From contig CM082582.2 of the NCBI GenBank assembly GCA_040954595.2, forward strand, positions 13,392,001-13,456,000: 64,000 nt of DNA, in the 5' to 3' direction. The notes beneath the pieces were generated by a model that was not told where the DNA came from, made no database searches, and saw only the letters and a program-made list of their open reading frames with translations. Positions 12,001-27,000 of the stretch are shown piece after piece; within the stretch, counting starts at the first letter, position 1, and each line of letters begins with the position of its first letter. Source of the DNA: Balanoglossus misakiensis (taxonomy: Eukaryota; Hemichordata). The translations under genes were made by a program, and so were the position numbers.

Positions 12001-15000
12001 ATGAGAAGACCACAAAGTGTAGGTGGCGCTTCCATGATCACAGACACACCCACGGCAGAAAATGCATCGTATCTTCTGAAACTGTTCAAAATGATAGACG
12101 ACGTCAACACTCCCCTTGCAAGACGGATGCTCAGACGGCAGACTACGCCAGTCACAAACAACATGTTCTTCACAAGTCCTGCTAGTCCATATCGCATCGC
12201 AGCCCAGTCCCCAAATCCCAACAGAGCTGAGAACGGCACTGGCAGAACGAAGAAGAAACTGTCCTATACAGCGCCAACCATTGCCAGTCAGCAACGCTTC
12301 ATGATAACCATGGCACAAACCAGAGCACCTGGAATCAAATCACATTAGTCCTTTGTACTGAGGAAAGAAAAATATCTCTAGTAAAATTATTCTGTTGATG
12401 AGGAATTGAAGCAATTCACACATTCAGACCTAATAGTGGTCTGCAGACACTGAAACTTAATTTGTTCATCATTCAGGAATCCACTAGGTACAATTTAGAA
12501 CACTGCAGTCAAAGTAAAGTTACAGCAAACTCAAATCATGTTGAATTTCATTGAATTCACCGTGCAATGTATACATGTATGTAACAGCTTAAGATTAATT
12601 GTTAAAATAATGCCTTCCAATGAACAATAATTAACTGCATTTCATTTGCTGAATAAATATATCATATGATTTAAATTACTGAGTCAATGGTAACGCAGTC
12701 TTTCATTGGTTGTCATACACGTAATAATCATGTAGTGTGTTTTGTGGCCAGCAACAAGTTTACTCTACAAATAAACAACTTTAGAGCTGAAATTTATTGA
12801 GATGTAAATATTCCCAACCCATATTTTTATCCCCAAAATGAGGAAGTTCTTCAAATTTGCTGTTAGATACAGGATGTAGTGTTTGGTTGAAGTCATAACA
12901 TGATTCAAAGTGACGCCACTCTAGTGTTTTTCTGTCCTAGCATCCACCAACTGCAGCCCAGAAACCCTGTCCTCATTCAAACTTCAAGAGTCGGTTGCTG
13001 TGTACACAACATCAAGTGGCCATCCAAGTCACTGTCCCACTTATCTACGTGTGGTACCTCAGCAACAATGAATATCAAATTTCAAAACGATCTGGAATAT
13101 CTTTTTCCCCCTAACTTCCCCAGATTGTACTTTTGGGTTAGAAGTTTTACCCAGAACTGTCCCTATTTTGACGTGATGATGTATTTTGGTTCCAGGGGAC
13201 TGCAATAGGTGTTCGGTATAGAAGGTTTTGACTCATATAAGACAGGTTTGATGAAAATAGGCTGTGAGGTAAAGTTGGCTATTTTAACGTAGGATATAGT
13301 TGTACTGGGTAGGACTGAGACAAAGGAGCCAGACCAATTTGTAGTGGCAAGGGCAGAGACGTAGTTTGCCACAGTTACATGTCGGAGCCGTTGATTTCAG
13401 ACTGGACTCAAAAACCATTCATGGGCTTGAGTGAATTGCATAAATGACTCAAGGGCTCTTGTTTGCTGTAATGAAACCTGAGTTTTCTACAAATTCATCT
13501 GGACAATTTGTCATTAACAGCTTGCAGTCCTGGTTACCCCCTTGACAGTTGTTGTCAGGTGGCTATACACCCATAATAAAACAGACCCGCTTGGTTTCTT
13601 GTAAATTCCAATTGGTGTTTGTCAAGAGTAAAATAAAATCTCTCTGAACATTAAAAGGTTGCTTTAGGAAAATTGTGAAAATATACCAAAAAGGAGATTT
13701 TTTTATTGTAGCATGGCAGTGGAAGAATGATGAAGTCATGTGTGACTTTTTTGTCATAATTTCTGTAATGACGTTTTCAACGTAACGCTAATTTGTCCAT
13801 TGATGTCTAAATGATGTTCTAAGGCAATGACCATGCGTTGTCTCAACTCGAGACAAGAGTACATTTACCCTCAGGTTGGTCAGAAGCTTTTGATGAGTCA
13901 TATATCAAATGGATATTGTCAAAGCTATGTCAAGGATAGAAGCATCTACCACACCAGTGCAGTGAGTTGCTCAGCAACACACCAAGAAGGCAGGATTCTA
14001 TATTGTGCAATATGAGGGCGCCTTCTTGACAATTTCTCTGACAAAGTGACTTTGCTGCATTTGGGTTTTTGCAATCACGTGTGGGAGGCCCTCTAGTGAT
14101 AACGGTGGCTTTTATGTGGATAGCTGTCTTCTATTTTATTCTCTGTACGTGTATGCCAATTGTCAAACTGTGCCATAGCATTGTCAACGTGCAAAGCCGC
14201 TTAGTTACGCCCAGATAACAACTTTCAAAGGTTAACCTCTCTCTCACTGGTGAATGGACAATCATTGTATTCTGTTCACTCGAGCCGAACCCTATGCTTC
14301 CAGCCATTTCCACCGATTCAGTTTATCCCAATTAAGATGTACTTTATCGTCAAAGCGCCGTTGTGAGAACTGCCATTGACGCTATAATCACTGTTCTTTT
14401 GGAGTGGTATATAGGTCAAAGAGGAAAGGGCCTTTGTTTGCCTTGCACTTCAGAGTGTCTTTTATTGCTGTTTGCCTTGTACCTTGAAGTGACTGTCAAG
14501 TGTGATGGCCATGGCCCTTCATTGCGCTGTTAACTGTCCCAAAATGATGTCTCTACACCGTTATATTCAAAGTGAGATCCTCCACCTGGATTACTTTCAT
14601 CTGAACCACTATTGTGCGCCGTCTGTATTTGAAGAGGAAGAATTTAATCGGCTTTGATCAGTGATGGTTTTTAATCCAGTGGAATTTCCCAGAGGAGAGT
14701 GACTCGCCGAGCAGGAATATTCATTTTGTGTCTGGCATCTACATGGTGTTATTATTTTTTAATTAACTATGGATTGTCACTTGTGAACATTTGACGTTAT
14801 ATTTGACAGAAGAATAAGGTACATCCCTGACTGATGTATGTGTCTCTGTTATGTCTGGATAGCTGCGTCACCTGTGATTACCAGTTTGAGCAGCCAAGGT
14901 GGAGATGATGAACAGGAAAAAAGCTCAATCTAGTATTGAGATTACCAGATGGGTGGAATATAACTGATGTGATTAGGGATGTATGCACATGTGCAGTGTG

Positions 15001-18000
15001 CATAGTTGAGGCTCATTGGAGCTCTGTAGTAACGGTAATGTTTACCTTCAAATAGCCTATTGCAACTGTTGACCCTTTGACTTCAACGGGCGGCTATTTG
15101 TCAAACCAGTCGAACGTCACTTAGCGCGGTGCTTCCAGTCCGGCACCGTTACTATCAAAGGACTTCGCTGTGCATGAGGAACAACAGTCTTCCGTGCAGA
15201 GCATGGATTCACATTCACATCGGATCTGATGTCTGCGGTTTGAACATGGCAGCGAAGAAAAAGAAGAAATTTATGAGCATCTCGGAGGAGAAAGCTCTCA
15301 GAACCAATGGCGTGGATCGCGTCAAACTGAACTTGGAATTGAAACTACTTGACAAAGCTCAGACGCACTCAATCATTCTACTCAATACACACATTAACCG
15401 CTTGAAGATCGCTTCCAGGAACATCGAAACCTCGAGCGGGTCCAGCGTGCGGTATCTCAAACAGCGGACCAAAGACACAGAAGAAAAGAACAGGACTTAT
15501 TTCATGTATGGAGAGAGGCTGGAAAATCGCAAGTTTTACAAACGGAGCTCCTTGCTTTGGGACAAGATTGACAAATCGGCGTATGATGATGAGGAAAGTG
15601 ACAAAGTGGAAGACACCGGGCCCATATACCCACCTCTGGAATCACTTCTGGAGACTTCAAGCGAAAGTGAAGATGATGGTGAATCTTACTACACTCATGA
15701 ATATACGGAAAGTGGATATGAATATGTTGACAGTGGTTTTTCCGATAGTTGCTTGGGATCCAGCAACTGGTCTCGGTCTTCAAGTCCAAGTATGAAATCG
15801 GCGCGCAGTCATAAAGTCAAATCAGTGCCGTCTAGTGCCAGGGACAGATCACCAGGGAGTTCTCATGAAATGTTTCGCCGGCCGCAGACTGCTGCAGCTG
15901 GGAGTCAGTCTCAGTTACCTGCCAAAGTGGAAGGGCATGAGAGAAAGACTAGAAGTGCCATGGTTAGACAGGCCAGCCATCCAAAGTTCAGTTGGTGGCA
16001 TGGGATTGTAGATTACGGCAATCAGGACAGGGAAAAGGAAATTCCCCCTAGGAGACACCTGAATGCTTATTTTCCGCATCTGGGAACTGGAGAGGAAGAA
16101 CCGGAAAAGATGCCGTCGGTGAAAGTTAAGAAGATTCAAGGCAAAGAAGAAGAAGCAGAGAAGGAGAAGAAAAGAAAGAAGAAGAAACAAAAGAGGAGAA
16201 CTTGGTCGTTGAGGAGTTCAGTTTTTGCTCCCACAGTTGCCAGTCGACAGCGGGAGTATAGTGCATTCCTTGTTGGTCGTAGTGTCCATTCCAAAAGTAA
16301 AGGGAGTTAGACGTTACTAGCAGATTTCAAAACATTGGTTTTCTGGCTTGAAGTCAGCTGCTGGTAAAGCTGTGGGAAACAAGGCGTTTTGAATAACTCA
16401 CCATAACATGACTTCACTATGTTTTTTGAGATGTGGGTGGAGGTTTGTTGAATTGGTTTATAATTCAAATGTGGAAGTACACATTTGTACAGTGACCAGT
16501 TGGGCATGCAAAAAAACACCAAAATGTTTACATACTGTCAGATGAACACAGATCAATCATGTAGAGTTCAAATTGAATTCCAATTAATAGCAAAATGTTC
16601 TCATTTTCATTTTATTATTGATCAAAAACAGGAACAACCCAGAAATGTAGTCAATGCACTCTGTATTTTGTAAGCAATATAAGTTACTTGTTTCTTTCAC
16701 TGCAAAACAGAAATGATTTATTTTATAGTGTTATGCACCATAAGCTCAGGGAAATTGGAGACCAAGGTATTTCATTAAGAGTGGGATTTACAATGTTTTA
16801 TTCATTGGAGAGATGAATATCCTCTTTGTAACTGAGTGCAATCAAACCCGTGACAACCCACCCTTTCCTGACATATTTCTGGTCGTCAAGCGACCTACAG
16901 TTTCTGTCCGGTGTGTAGTATTTACTCCATTGCTGTTGAATGTTTTAACAGTGGTTGTTGATGCAATTTTAGTGCAAATGTTTGAGCCTTGGTTGTAATG
17001 TCAGCTTTCTTTGTAGATTAGGTAACGCAAACACCCGTTAGTCAACTGGACCATGAAACCGCTTAGCAACTTGCGCCAGTCAGTTGATCTTTACTCTATT
17101 AGCATTCCAAGAAGATTGACTTGAAATGGACAACTGCCATGTCCATTCAATTTAATGTCCTACCATGTTACATGTAGTTTCAGGTACATGCATTACAGTA
17201 TGTTTATCACCATCACATATGCATGTACAAAGTCTCGCAACACATAGATATTCTATCAGCTTTGCTTAGCTATGTTGACCAAAATATTTCAGTTGAAATA
17301 TATACCTGCCAAAATGATTCACGCATTTACATTTTTAAGAAACAAATTTAAAAACACGCTTTATTTGAGCAGTTGATTTTAAAAAGAGATTTCTTTGTAT
17401 GTACTACCTTTTGTGATTATTAAGTTGTCTAAATTTTATCAGATCACCTGGAGTTTATTATCATCTTTAAAGAAATTTGTGTTAACACTTTTGCACAGAT
17501 ATTGATCATAGTCTTTTGCTTAAAGATGAAAGACAGGAGGGGGGGGGGGTGAAAATGTTTTGAATCTGTCATGGATTTTTCAAGTTCAATAAAAACAACC
17601 CATTTGTTGGGTCTTTCAATATTGACATTGGATTCTATAATTGTTGGTTTAACAGTAGTATATAGTTGAGCCTGGACTATTGATTTGTAGGACACACCTG
17701 TCATTGTTCATTATTGTGTGCAAAACGCTGCCATCGTCAGAAACTGGACTCTAATTGCAGGTACCAGTCAACGTGACTTTTGACCACGGTCAAGGGATTT
17801 GGTGTACCTTGACATGATCTTCACCCAACATTGATACCCTGACCTAGCTAGTACCTATAATGACCGCAGTCTAAACCATGGTTGCGAAAGGGACAGGTCC
17901 AGATATTGTCAGTACAACTGAAATCAAGTATCACTATCTGCTAGCTGTTCTCAGGTGCTACCCAGTTTTCCAAATCCAATTATACATTTTATCTAGCAAG

Positions 18001-21000
18001 TGTAAACAAGAGATAATAGCATGTACACAAACACACTTGGAAGTGGCAAATCTACTCAAACAAGATTGTCTCTCGCTCTCTGTGATAGGATATCCCCTTG
18101 ACTCTCAGATCCACGTATCACACGTCTCAGGGTATTGTTGTTTTCTGCTTTTTCAATATACGTCACTTACCTGTAGAATAAATGTACACGTATACAAGCA
18201 AAATGAGCTGAGTAAAGGAAATGTATTGCACATTTTTATTTTTGATCAGATCAGTTGATGACTTGAAAGACATTACATGTCCAAAGACGACATTGGATCA
18301 GTAAAGTCATTAAATATTTCTCATCTGCATGACACATTGCCGTGACTTGATTTGAATATCAAGTAACGCACATACATACAGTACTTGGTTGTTCCATTAT
18401 ATCATTGAAGTGGATTGTGCAGTAGGTACGAGTGCTAGACTGCTTGACTGGTGAAAGGTCAGTTATGTCAGAGGTGAAGAAACTCCACATTTTTGGGTGT
18501 AATCCTGACGTGGCAACCGTGTTTAGCTCACAGCAACCTGCAACTAACTGTGTTGCCAAGTATTCATACAATCGGGGCAAGCAAATTTTGTCAGAATTAC
18601 ACAGTTTGGTAATAAAAGTATATTTTGGTGGTATTTTAAAATAAAGGCTTTATTGACTATATTCTTTGCCAACAGGTGTTCTTTGTTGTGACAGTACTCT
18701 GATGGTTTGGTCAAATCCATTGTTTTCTATGGTAAAGTTGGATCTCTGTAGATGAAAATGGGAGTGAAAGGGTCAAGAATTGAAATGTAATGGTAGCTGA
18801 AGTGAAATTAGTGGCTATGTCACTGTCTCAGATATTTCATACATTATTAATATCCATATAGCCATGTTCATTTGTTGTCAATGTTTTTCATTTCAGTGAT
18901 GTGAACTGGTCATTGAATAATCCCAGCGTATTGGCAACTTGCTCAGTAGATACATACATCTATCTGTGGGATATCAGGTGAGTACATCATAGAAAAAAAC
19001 TAACAGTTATCTTGTTCTGAAGGCAACCACACTCACCAACACAAACCTTTCCCTGTACCCAGTCATTGTAGCATCCGGCTAACATATTAACCTCAGCCAA
19101 CAAAAATGGCAGTGTACCCCAGCAATTATCAATTTGTGCCGAGGCACTCCAGTGGTTGTCTAGTAACTGCTTAGTGCCATCCAAACACTTCGCTTGTTTA
19201 GCCTATAAACAAGTCAGAAAAAATCTCATTAAAGAGACAAACATCTTTTGGTTTGCTTGTGTTGATATTTGAGTAAAATTAGTGTACGTTCCTTTAACTG
19301 TGAAATCATGTTACATCCATCCTTGGCAATTGAGTTAAAATTATCATCAGAATTGGGTCATTGTCATGGCAACTCAGTACTAGCAAACCTGCTTACCATA
19401 ATAATAAGGTTTCTGAAAGCAGGGAATGAAAGTTGATATCCATCAAATGTGAAATTTCCTGTAGGGTCTTTTTATTGAGCGTGCTCAATCGCTACATCAA
19501 TCGCATCTTACAGACCGTTTCAAGAAAGGGTTATTGGGGATTCCGGTCTCTCAATCATTGTCATTCTGTTCTCAATCATTGTTATTCTGCAGGATTTGAC
19601 TGATTGACAGTCAAACTACAGTTCCATCACGCCATGACAGATGAAGTTCTGATAGTTTAAGATTTAACATAAAGCTTTGAACCACATCAATTTATAAATA
19701 AATTATTTTTTTTGATACAGAGACTCCAGGAAGCCTACATCTTCACTCTCAGCAGTTGGTAAGTCAGACTCGACAATTAGTTTCAACATACACGAATACA
19801 TAACTTCTCAAAGACAATAAATGTAAACAATGTCTTGGTTGATACCATTTGATTATAACTGAAATAATTGACTCATTTTGTTTTGAGAATTTGTTCTTTT
19901 TTCCCCAGTTTTTCTCGATAAGATAGCACTTCTGGCGAAAGGTTAAGGTATCCCCATTTGCTTGGAAGTTGGCCAAAAAATTTGAATTAAATTGTTAAGG
20001 TTCTTATGTCGTTCCTTGAGAGTGTATTGTCTGGGTTTGTGCTTGGCTGCATCTGAAAGAAAAGTCTTTTATGAAGACAACTGTTGCTTGTAGCCTTCGT
20101 GGCATACAGCGTACAGTCACTTTCTCCCGAGGAACGAAAAATCTTGTACTTGAAGTGAACCCTACTGTTTTAGGGTATACGACAACCAAGCTATCAATAA
20201 AGACTCTGCTATTTGTTGAGTACAACCGGGTGTGCATTCTTTGCAACCATGGCAACTGGTGAAGGTTAATCAACAATGTGAATTATACTCTTCATAACTG
20301 TAGACAGCTATCCTTAATATCAGTGTCTGGGTGTAGAGCCTGGCTCCTCCCTATAGTCCAAGATTTGCCATTGTTCACCTGTGGCTTTTGTTGGCTGTGC
20401 GTTTTCAACAAAAGCTGGGAGACCAGTGAATATATAGACATTTTGGCAGATTGCCTGAAATAGAATAGAATAAAGCCCAGACATATAAAATCATAGGACT
20501 ATTAACATACTGCTGTTACCTGCGTGTCCCTGCAACACATACCTACGATATTCATGTAGTTATTTTAAATAGAGCAAGATTCCATTTAATCTATACTTTA
20601 TATACTTATTCTGGTGTGTTACTTTTCTAAGTATAAAATGTTCTTATGATGCAAATGAAATTAAAAGAATAGATTTTACTAGTTTGCGAAAGCATATTCC
20701 TACAAACCCTACATTCGTATTTGTTTCGTATATGTGCAGGTATTTTTTCCATTGATATTTTCTTTTCCTTTGTAGTGGTCATGGTAAATATTTGCCCACA
20801 GTATTGAGTTCTTTCATTATCACATTCTCATGAAATAGTAATGGTACTGTGAAAAGGGGAGAGATTATATCTATGTTCAGGCTGTTCATTCTCCATTCTT
20901 TACTTGTTTGTTTTGTGTTTTTATCCGCCTATCAGCTGGTGCAGCTCAGGTGAAATGGAACAAAGTGGATGGCAATTACCTAGCAACAGCTCATGATGGC

Positions 21001-24000
21001 GACATTCGTATTTGGGATATGAGAGTAAGTGACACAACATAATTCTCAAAATGTCATGAATGTTTTATGCCAAGACCTTCCAGGCTGATACTTGAATAAT
21101 TGTGTGTGAAAAATTAGTATAAAACTCAACAAAGATAAATATGATAAAGATCACATTCATATTGTCAGTACATTTTATTTACTTGTATTATGAGCACTAA
21201 TCATCTGAAATGTGATATTGCCATGGAAACACAATAACATCTTTTAATCCGTCTGTTCCCATGCCAACTTGAATATACATGTATTCATTGTGTTGATGAA
21301 AGTCATTTCAATGACGCATGCATGATAATTAAATTGTGAGATGCTTTGTTCAGAGAAATACATCCTGTAATTAAATACACAATGTAATTGTGATGATATT
21401 GTTAATAGTAGTTGATTACGCTGGTCATTTAATCTTCTTGTATTGTGATGCTATTTGACACTCCTGCTGAACATCAAAGATCCATTATCTGTAACTTTGA
21501 CTTTTATAAAAATCCTTAGAATTATGTTTTCTTGATTTTTGTACCTATACAAACAGAAAGGCACCAGTCCAGTTCAGTATATTGCTGCACATTTATCAAA
21601 AATCCATGGATTAGATTGGGATGCAAAGCAGGAATTTTGCCTGGCTACATCTGGTCAAGATTGTACTGTTAAAGTAAGTATTCTCAACTGCTCAACAGGT
21701 GGTACCAGTATATCACATTCACATATCAATTGCATGACTAGCAGCAATGTTTTCATCTCTCAGTCTGAATTTGTGGCATTTTGCAACCCACTGAAGCAAA
21801 CCTTACTCGCTTAAGCACCACAAGTCAACTGGAAAACCCACTTAGGGAAATATACATGGTTGAACTGCTAGTAGACTGTGTTTATGCAGCTGCGATACAT
21901 CAACCCACAAAAACTTTTCTAGAAACAGTTGTCACAAAGGATGCCAAATGTATATGTCATGATGCTAGGTTTCTAAACCCTTTCACCCCCATGTCCCTGT
22001 ATAGAGGTCTATCTTTACCATAGAAATCAATGAGTTTGGACCAAACCACGGTGGTGAAAGAGTTAGATATAAATATCAAGTCTAGGTTCGTGGTAGGGTG
22101 AACTGTGTTGTTGTGGTGCTGCGTACATTCCTAAGACACAAGTTCTTTTAAGCCATGGTGACTTCGAGTTTCCATTCACACACTTCATGTCACATATACC
22201 AGTCTTAATTAGTCCAGGACAGTGAAGAGTTATCTGCTGCAAAAGTGCACATGAGCTGATGGGGGTTATTTTACTCCCCTTTAATTATTCCAAAAGTAGT
22301 AATATATAACGTGAAAGTTCACAAACAAGCATATTATTCTGTTTTACTTGTGCATCAAAAGTACACACTCTATATCACCAGCAGTTTCTAACTTAACAGT
22401 GTGTCTTGCTGATTCTGGTGTGATGTCTTCTGCGTGCTAAATTAGTTCAGTATAATAACAGTTTATTGATGGGGAAAAGTAGAACTTGCCGCCAGTGGCT
22501 TTCCTTTTTTCTAACCTTTGAAAGAATTTGTGTTGAAAGTTAACACTCGCATCAAGGGATACATGTACTTTGTCATTGTTCAGAAACAAATGGCAGTCAA
22601 GGACAATGTCACGTTAAAATATCAACAGTGTTTTCTTTTGTGATTCTTTTTTAGTTCTGGGATGTGACTTCACCGAGACATGCTCAGTCTGTATTGGCAG
22701 CAGGTCATCCAGTGTGGAGAGCGAGATATACAGTAAGTGTCGCCTTTGTGCGTTTGTCGTTCAGTGTGAATGAAATAGGGTTGCTAGGTCACCGAGGGTC
22801 AGTGCCACTCCAGAGGGAGTTCAGTCATTTGCTTCTTGGGAGTTTTATTCTGGGGCTCCCTCAGTGGGTGAAGCTCTACTATGCATTGCTGTCAAGATAT
22901 TTATGTGTACAGTAAATAAAGTTGTGTGTTCTAATAGTTGTGTGTCTTAATAGAAATGTTGAGGTTTTAATCATAACATTGACATTTGTTATAGCCATTT
23001 GGTAATGGACTTGTGACCTGCATAGTGCCACAATTGAGGAGAGGTGAAAACAGTCTTTTTCTTTGGGACACCGCAAACCTGAGTGCACCAGTTCACACAT
23101 TTCTCGGACACTCTGATGTAGTTTTGGAGTTTCAGTGGAGAATACCACATGGAGGTAAGGGAAAATAAAGTGATATCATGTTATCTGTAGTCATCCAACA
23201 AATATATGTATGAGAATGCTTTTCTGCATTTAACCACTCCAGGAAAATCAGTTTCAACATAGAATTCTTCTAGAAAAAACTTTGAAAACAGTGGGAAGGT
23301 TTGGGACTTTCAACCATGTTTCAACACTATAGCTATAAAACCTGTGACAATATATTTCATTGTAATTGCTTTGGTCAGACAACACAGATCATCAGCTGGT
23401 CACCTGGTCCAGAGATCACACATTAAGATTGTGGAAAATCGATTCTCATCTGCAGAAGGTAAGAATAATTTTGTCTTTTCTGTATCCAAGCAGCACAATC
23501 TACCAGATCTGGAAGAATCCTGAAAATCCATCTTTTTTGTTCAGTGTGCTTCAGTGAAAAGCTAAACAGCCTTGTGGCAATTGTTTTGATTTCTGTAGCT
23601 GTGTGGAGCCGATCACCCAGACACTGCAATCAGCGATGAAAAGACGACGGGTGAATCAGCAGAGATGGATGAGGTCAATGTCACTCCGGCCAGTGAGGAA
23701 AGAGACGGCAGTGAACTTGGAAATGCCAACGCTGTTTTGGGCGACCAATCACTGACAAGAGGAGTCAACGAACAATCCATGAGTGACACTGTGGTCACCA
23801 TGACATCAGGACAACCACAGACTCTTCAGCAAGAGTTTTCTCTGGTGAATGTGTCCAATATTCCAAATGTTACATTGGAAGAGGTAATCAGTTATTCAAT
23901 TTTTCAGTTAAAGCTTCTTTAGCTATTAATGTCGACAATTTGTCACTGTTTTACATTTAACTGCTGGACTTCCTAAAGCACTGTGATTGCCTGGTGCTTG

Positions 24001-27000
24001 GCCTATCAACACAGCTCCATGTCAGAACTGTCAGCATTTTTGTTGTTGAAGTTGGATTCTAGTCCAGGCGAGGAGTCGTTTGTCAACAATAACTATGATC
24101 ATTTCACATATACAGGATATGTTAACAAGCAGAATACTGGAATACAATGATGTTTCATCAGGCTGTAGGCAGTACAACAAACACTGCAATAGTATTATTA
24201 AACAGTCAGTTCTGGTCTGTAATTTGTATACTCTCCATATATTTACTCCCAACAGATGGATGCTATGAACAGAAGTTGTATGATCTCAGCCATGAGCGGT
24301 AACTTGATGGTCAAACTTTCCACCACATTTCCATTTAATTACCCAAACAATGCAGCCCCCACTTTTCAATTTATCAAACCAACAAGTCTGGACTCCAAGA
24401 CCAAGGCTAAATTACTGAAGGTAAATTTGATCACTTTATGTGGTGTATTTGTCTTTTGAATGATGTTTTCTGATTGATCACTCTATTACCCACAGGAGAC
24501 TTCGAAGTCTTTCATTTCTTTAGAATTAAGTGTTGCAAATGTTTTGATTGTATAAATTTGATGCTAACAAAATGAAAAGCCTGCTGCCCATGTTCATGTT
24601 TTTACAACAAATATTAACCACATCGTGCATAATATTCTAAATTCTCTTTTCAGATTCTACAAGAAACTTCACAACAACATGTTAGAAGAAACAGAACCTG
24701 TTTAGAATCATGCATCAGACAACTCGTCAGTAGCCTAGAGTCACTTGCAGTGAGTGTCATGTTTGCTTTTTTTATAGACAAGGGTCTTACTCTGATGCTA
24801 CTAAAACCATGGAACTTGATTTTCAAGCAAAGTACCCCCATCGTGAAAGATGAATTATTCTTTCATTGACATGGCCAGTACAAGAGTTTTTATGCATATT
24901 TTGTGTTCATATTCTTCCATATAAGTCTGAAGAAAACATTCAAGATGGTTCTCAGATGCCATACAACTTACAGAATGTACAACCATCAATGCCCATGATT
25001 CCTGCCGTCACCTACGGGAGCTATCAAGATAATAATGTCCCATTCCCTCGGACGTCTGGCGCCAGATTTTGTAGTGTAGGTGAGTGTGTGTAAAAGACCA
25101 CTGCAAGCTTCAACTACACCATTTATGTCTACTATCTTGTTTACTGTGTGATGCTTGTCTTAAAAGAGAAAGCATCAAACCAGCTTAAATACTGAAAAAG
25201 ATTTCACCACAAATTTTATGACTTTACAGTATTTTGCAATCTTACAATGTACATTGTATCCTTTTAGGAAAGCTAGTATGTTTCACCAGAGCAGGCAATT
25301 TCAAGAGAAGCAGCAATCAAGAAGGAACTCCAAGGTATGTGTGTGTGTGTGTGTGATATAATAGTTTTGTGACAGACATTTTCCATGTTCCATCTCCCAC
25401 AGAAAGGGGCCATTTAGAAAATGCAATCACCATTAAACTGAAAATTCAAAATAACATCAGCATTACACCCATTGTCATATTCTTGTAAAGCCGACACCAG
25501 CCAAAGTATAATATCTCTTTTGCCACAGATCACTAGCAACATTAGGAGCGTTCAGGAACCCAGCCCATATGAATGTTATACCCAAGAAACCCATTGCCAT
25601 ACCCTTGTCGAGTCGACAGCCCTCACAGTCATCACAGTTCATAGGCAGTCCGAAGAGAGAAGCAGATGTCTCCATCAGTACATATTACAAAGAACGGGAC
25701 AGTCATTCCAGAGTGAGTCTGTTACCCAATCACTTATTGATAATTTTTGCATATACCGATACATACTAAATATGTTTGATATGACTATTTTGGGTGATAT
25801 GTGCATCTTTTCTGCAGAAAATTCGTGGACGCAGCGCTTCTAAGTTACGCAGTAAAGATGTCACAGGTGAACCAAGCAAACCAGGGTTGGTACTCATCTA
25901 TGAGACAGAGAGACTTTTACCGGTACATCGGACACTGGCACAGAACTATGTGTAAGTCAGTGTGAAGACCATATTTTATTAATAATATAGTTTATGTGAA
26001 ATAAGTATGCATGCTAGAACAAATCTCAAATCATCAATTCTGAATTCTCATCTCTCATTTTACTTGGCAGTCTTGATCCATCTGATGTTCCTGGAATGTG
26101 CAGTAAGAATGCCAGTGTGGCGCTTGCAGTGGGCAGAAAAGATCTGGTGCAGGTGTGGTCACTGGCAGCCCTAGCAACTAACAAGTCACTGTCACCATCC
26201 AAGGACCCGGATGTTTCCGCACCCTGGGCTGTCCATCCATTCGGCAGGAGATTGCTGTCATCAATGTGAGTTGGGATGTCGGGGGGGAGGAGTGATAACT
26301 GCCAGTGATTTGTGTGGGTGCATGGCTGTGTCTGCCTACTTGGATTTATTACTTGCCCACAACAGTCAAATATCACATATAGGCAAATGCATAGCCAGTT
26401 GTTGCAAGAACATGGGCACATGCATTTCACAGTATTTAGTATTGAATTTTGACATCAGCTTTTTTTTAAATCCAGAATCGAGAAGTACAGTGCACTACAT
26501 GATGTGCAGACCTTAGCCATGTTGTGCTGTGCTTTCAGTCCGCCGCCAAGGACAGGTGACCTTTTCAATGATTCAGGTAGTCAAATAGCAAGGTCAAGTT
26601 CACAAGGCAGTATTCCTCGTAATGTAAGTATCTCCTTGAGTTATGGCAATTGCAAATGAATGCAGGAATCTGCTGTGTATACTAAATGAAAGACTGGATC
26701 TGTTAAGAGATGTGTGTGTCTGTATCTCTTTCCAGACACCATTTTGTTTTTGATCTTTCATGGAACGAATTGAACAGGGTGTGCTGGAAACTTAACTTGG
26801 CCATGGAACCACCTTTTTCATGGGTACGGTTTCACCTGAGTGGTCATGTGTTGTAAGTCCAAGTTTGAATCCTGTAAATTACAAGTCTTTTCTGTCACTG
26901 TTTAATTCATAGGCACGACTCTAACTGGGAAATATTTTTTCCCCTCTTTTTCCATTTCCAGTCAAGCTTCTCGTTTCTCCAGAATTTTTATCCAGATTCA

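Noticed and set aside
11438-12318. Several other frames on both strands over nested gene A
   Set aside because: Shadows of the 350-codon frame; only that frame has an ATG preceded by an in-frame stop and shares motifs with nested gene B.
15129-15245. N-terminal extension of nested gene B from 15,129
   Set aside because: The first codon there is GTG, not ATG; the natural start with good context is ATG 15,246.
17878-18258. 126-codon open frame in WDR59 intron 4
   Set aside because: Composition is not gene-like, there is no recognisable domain, and it has no relation to the two nested genes.
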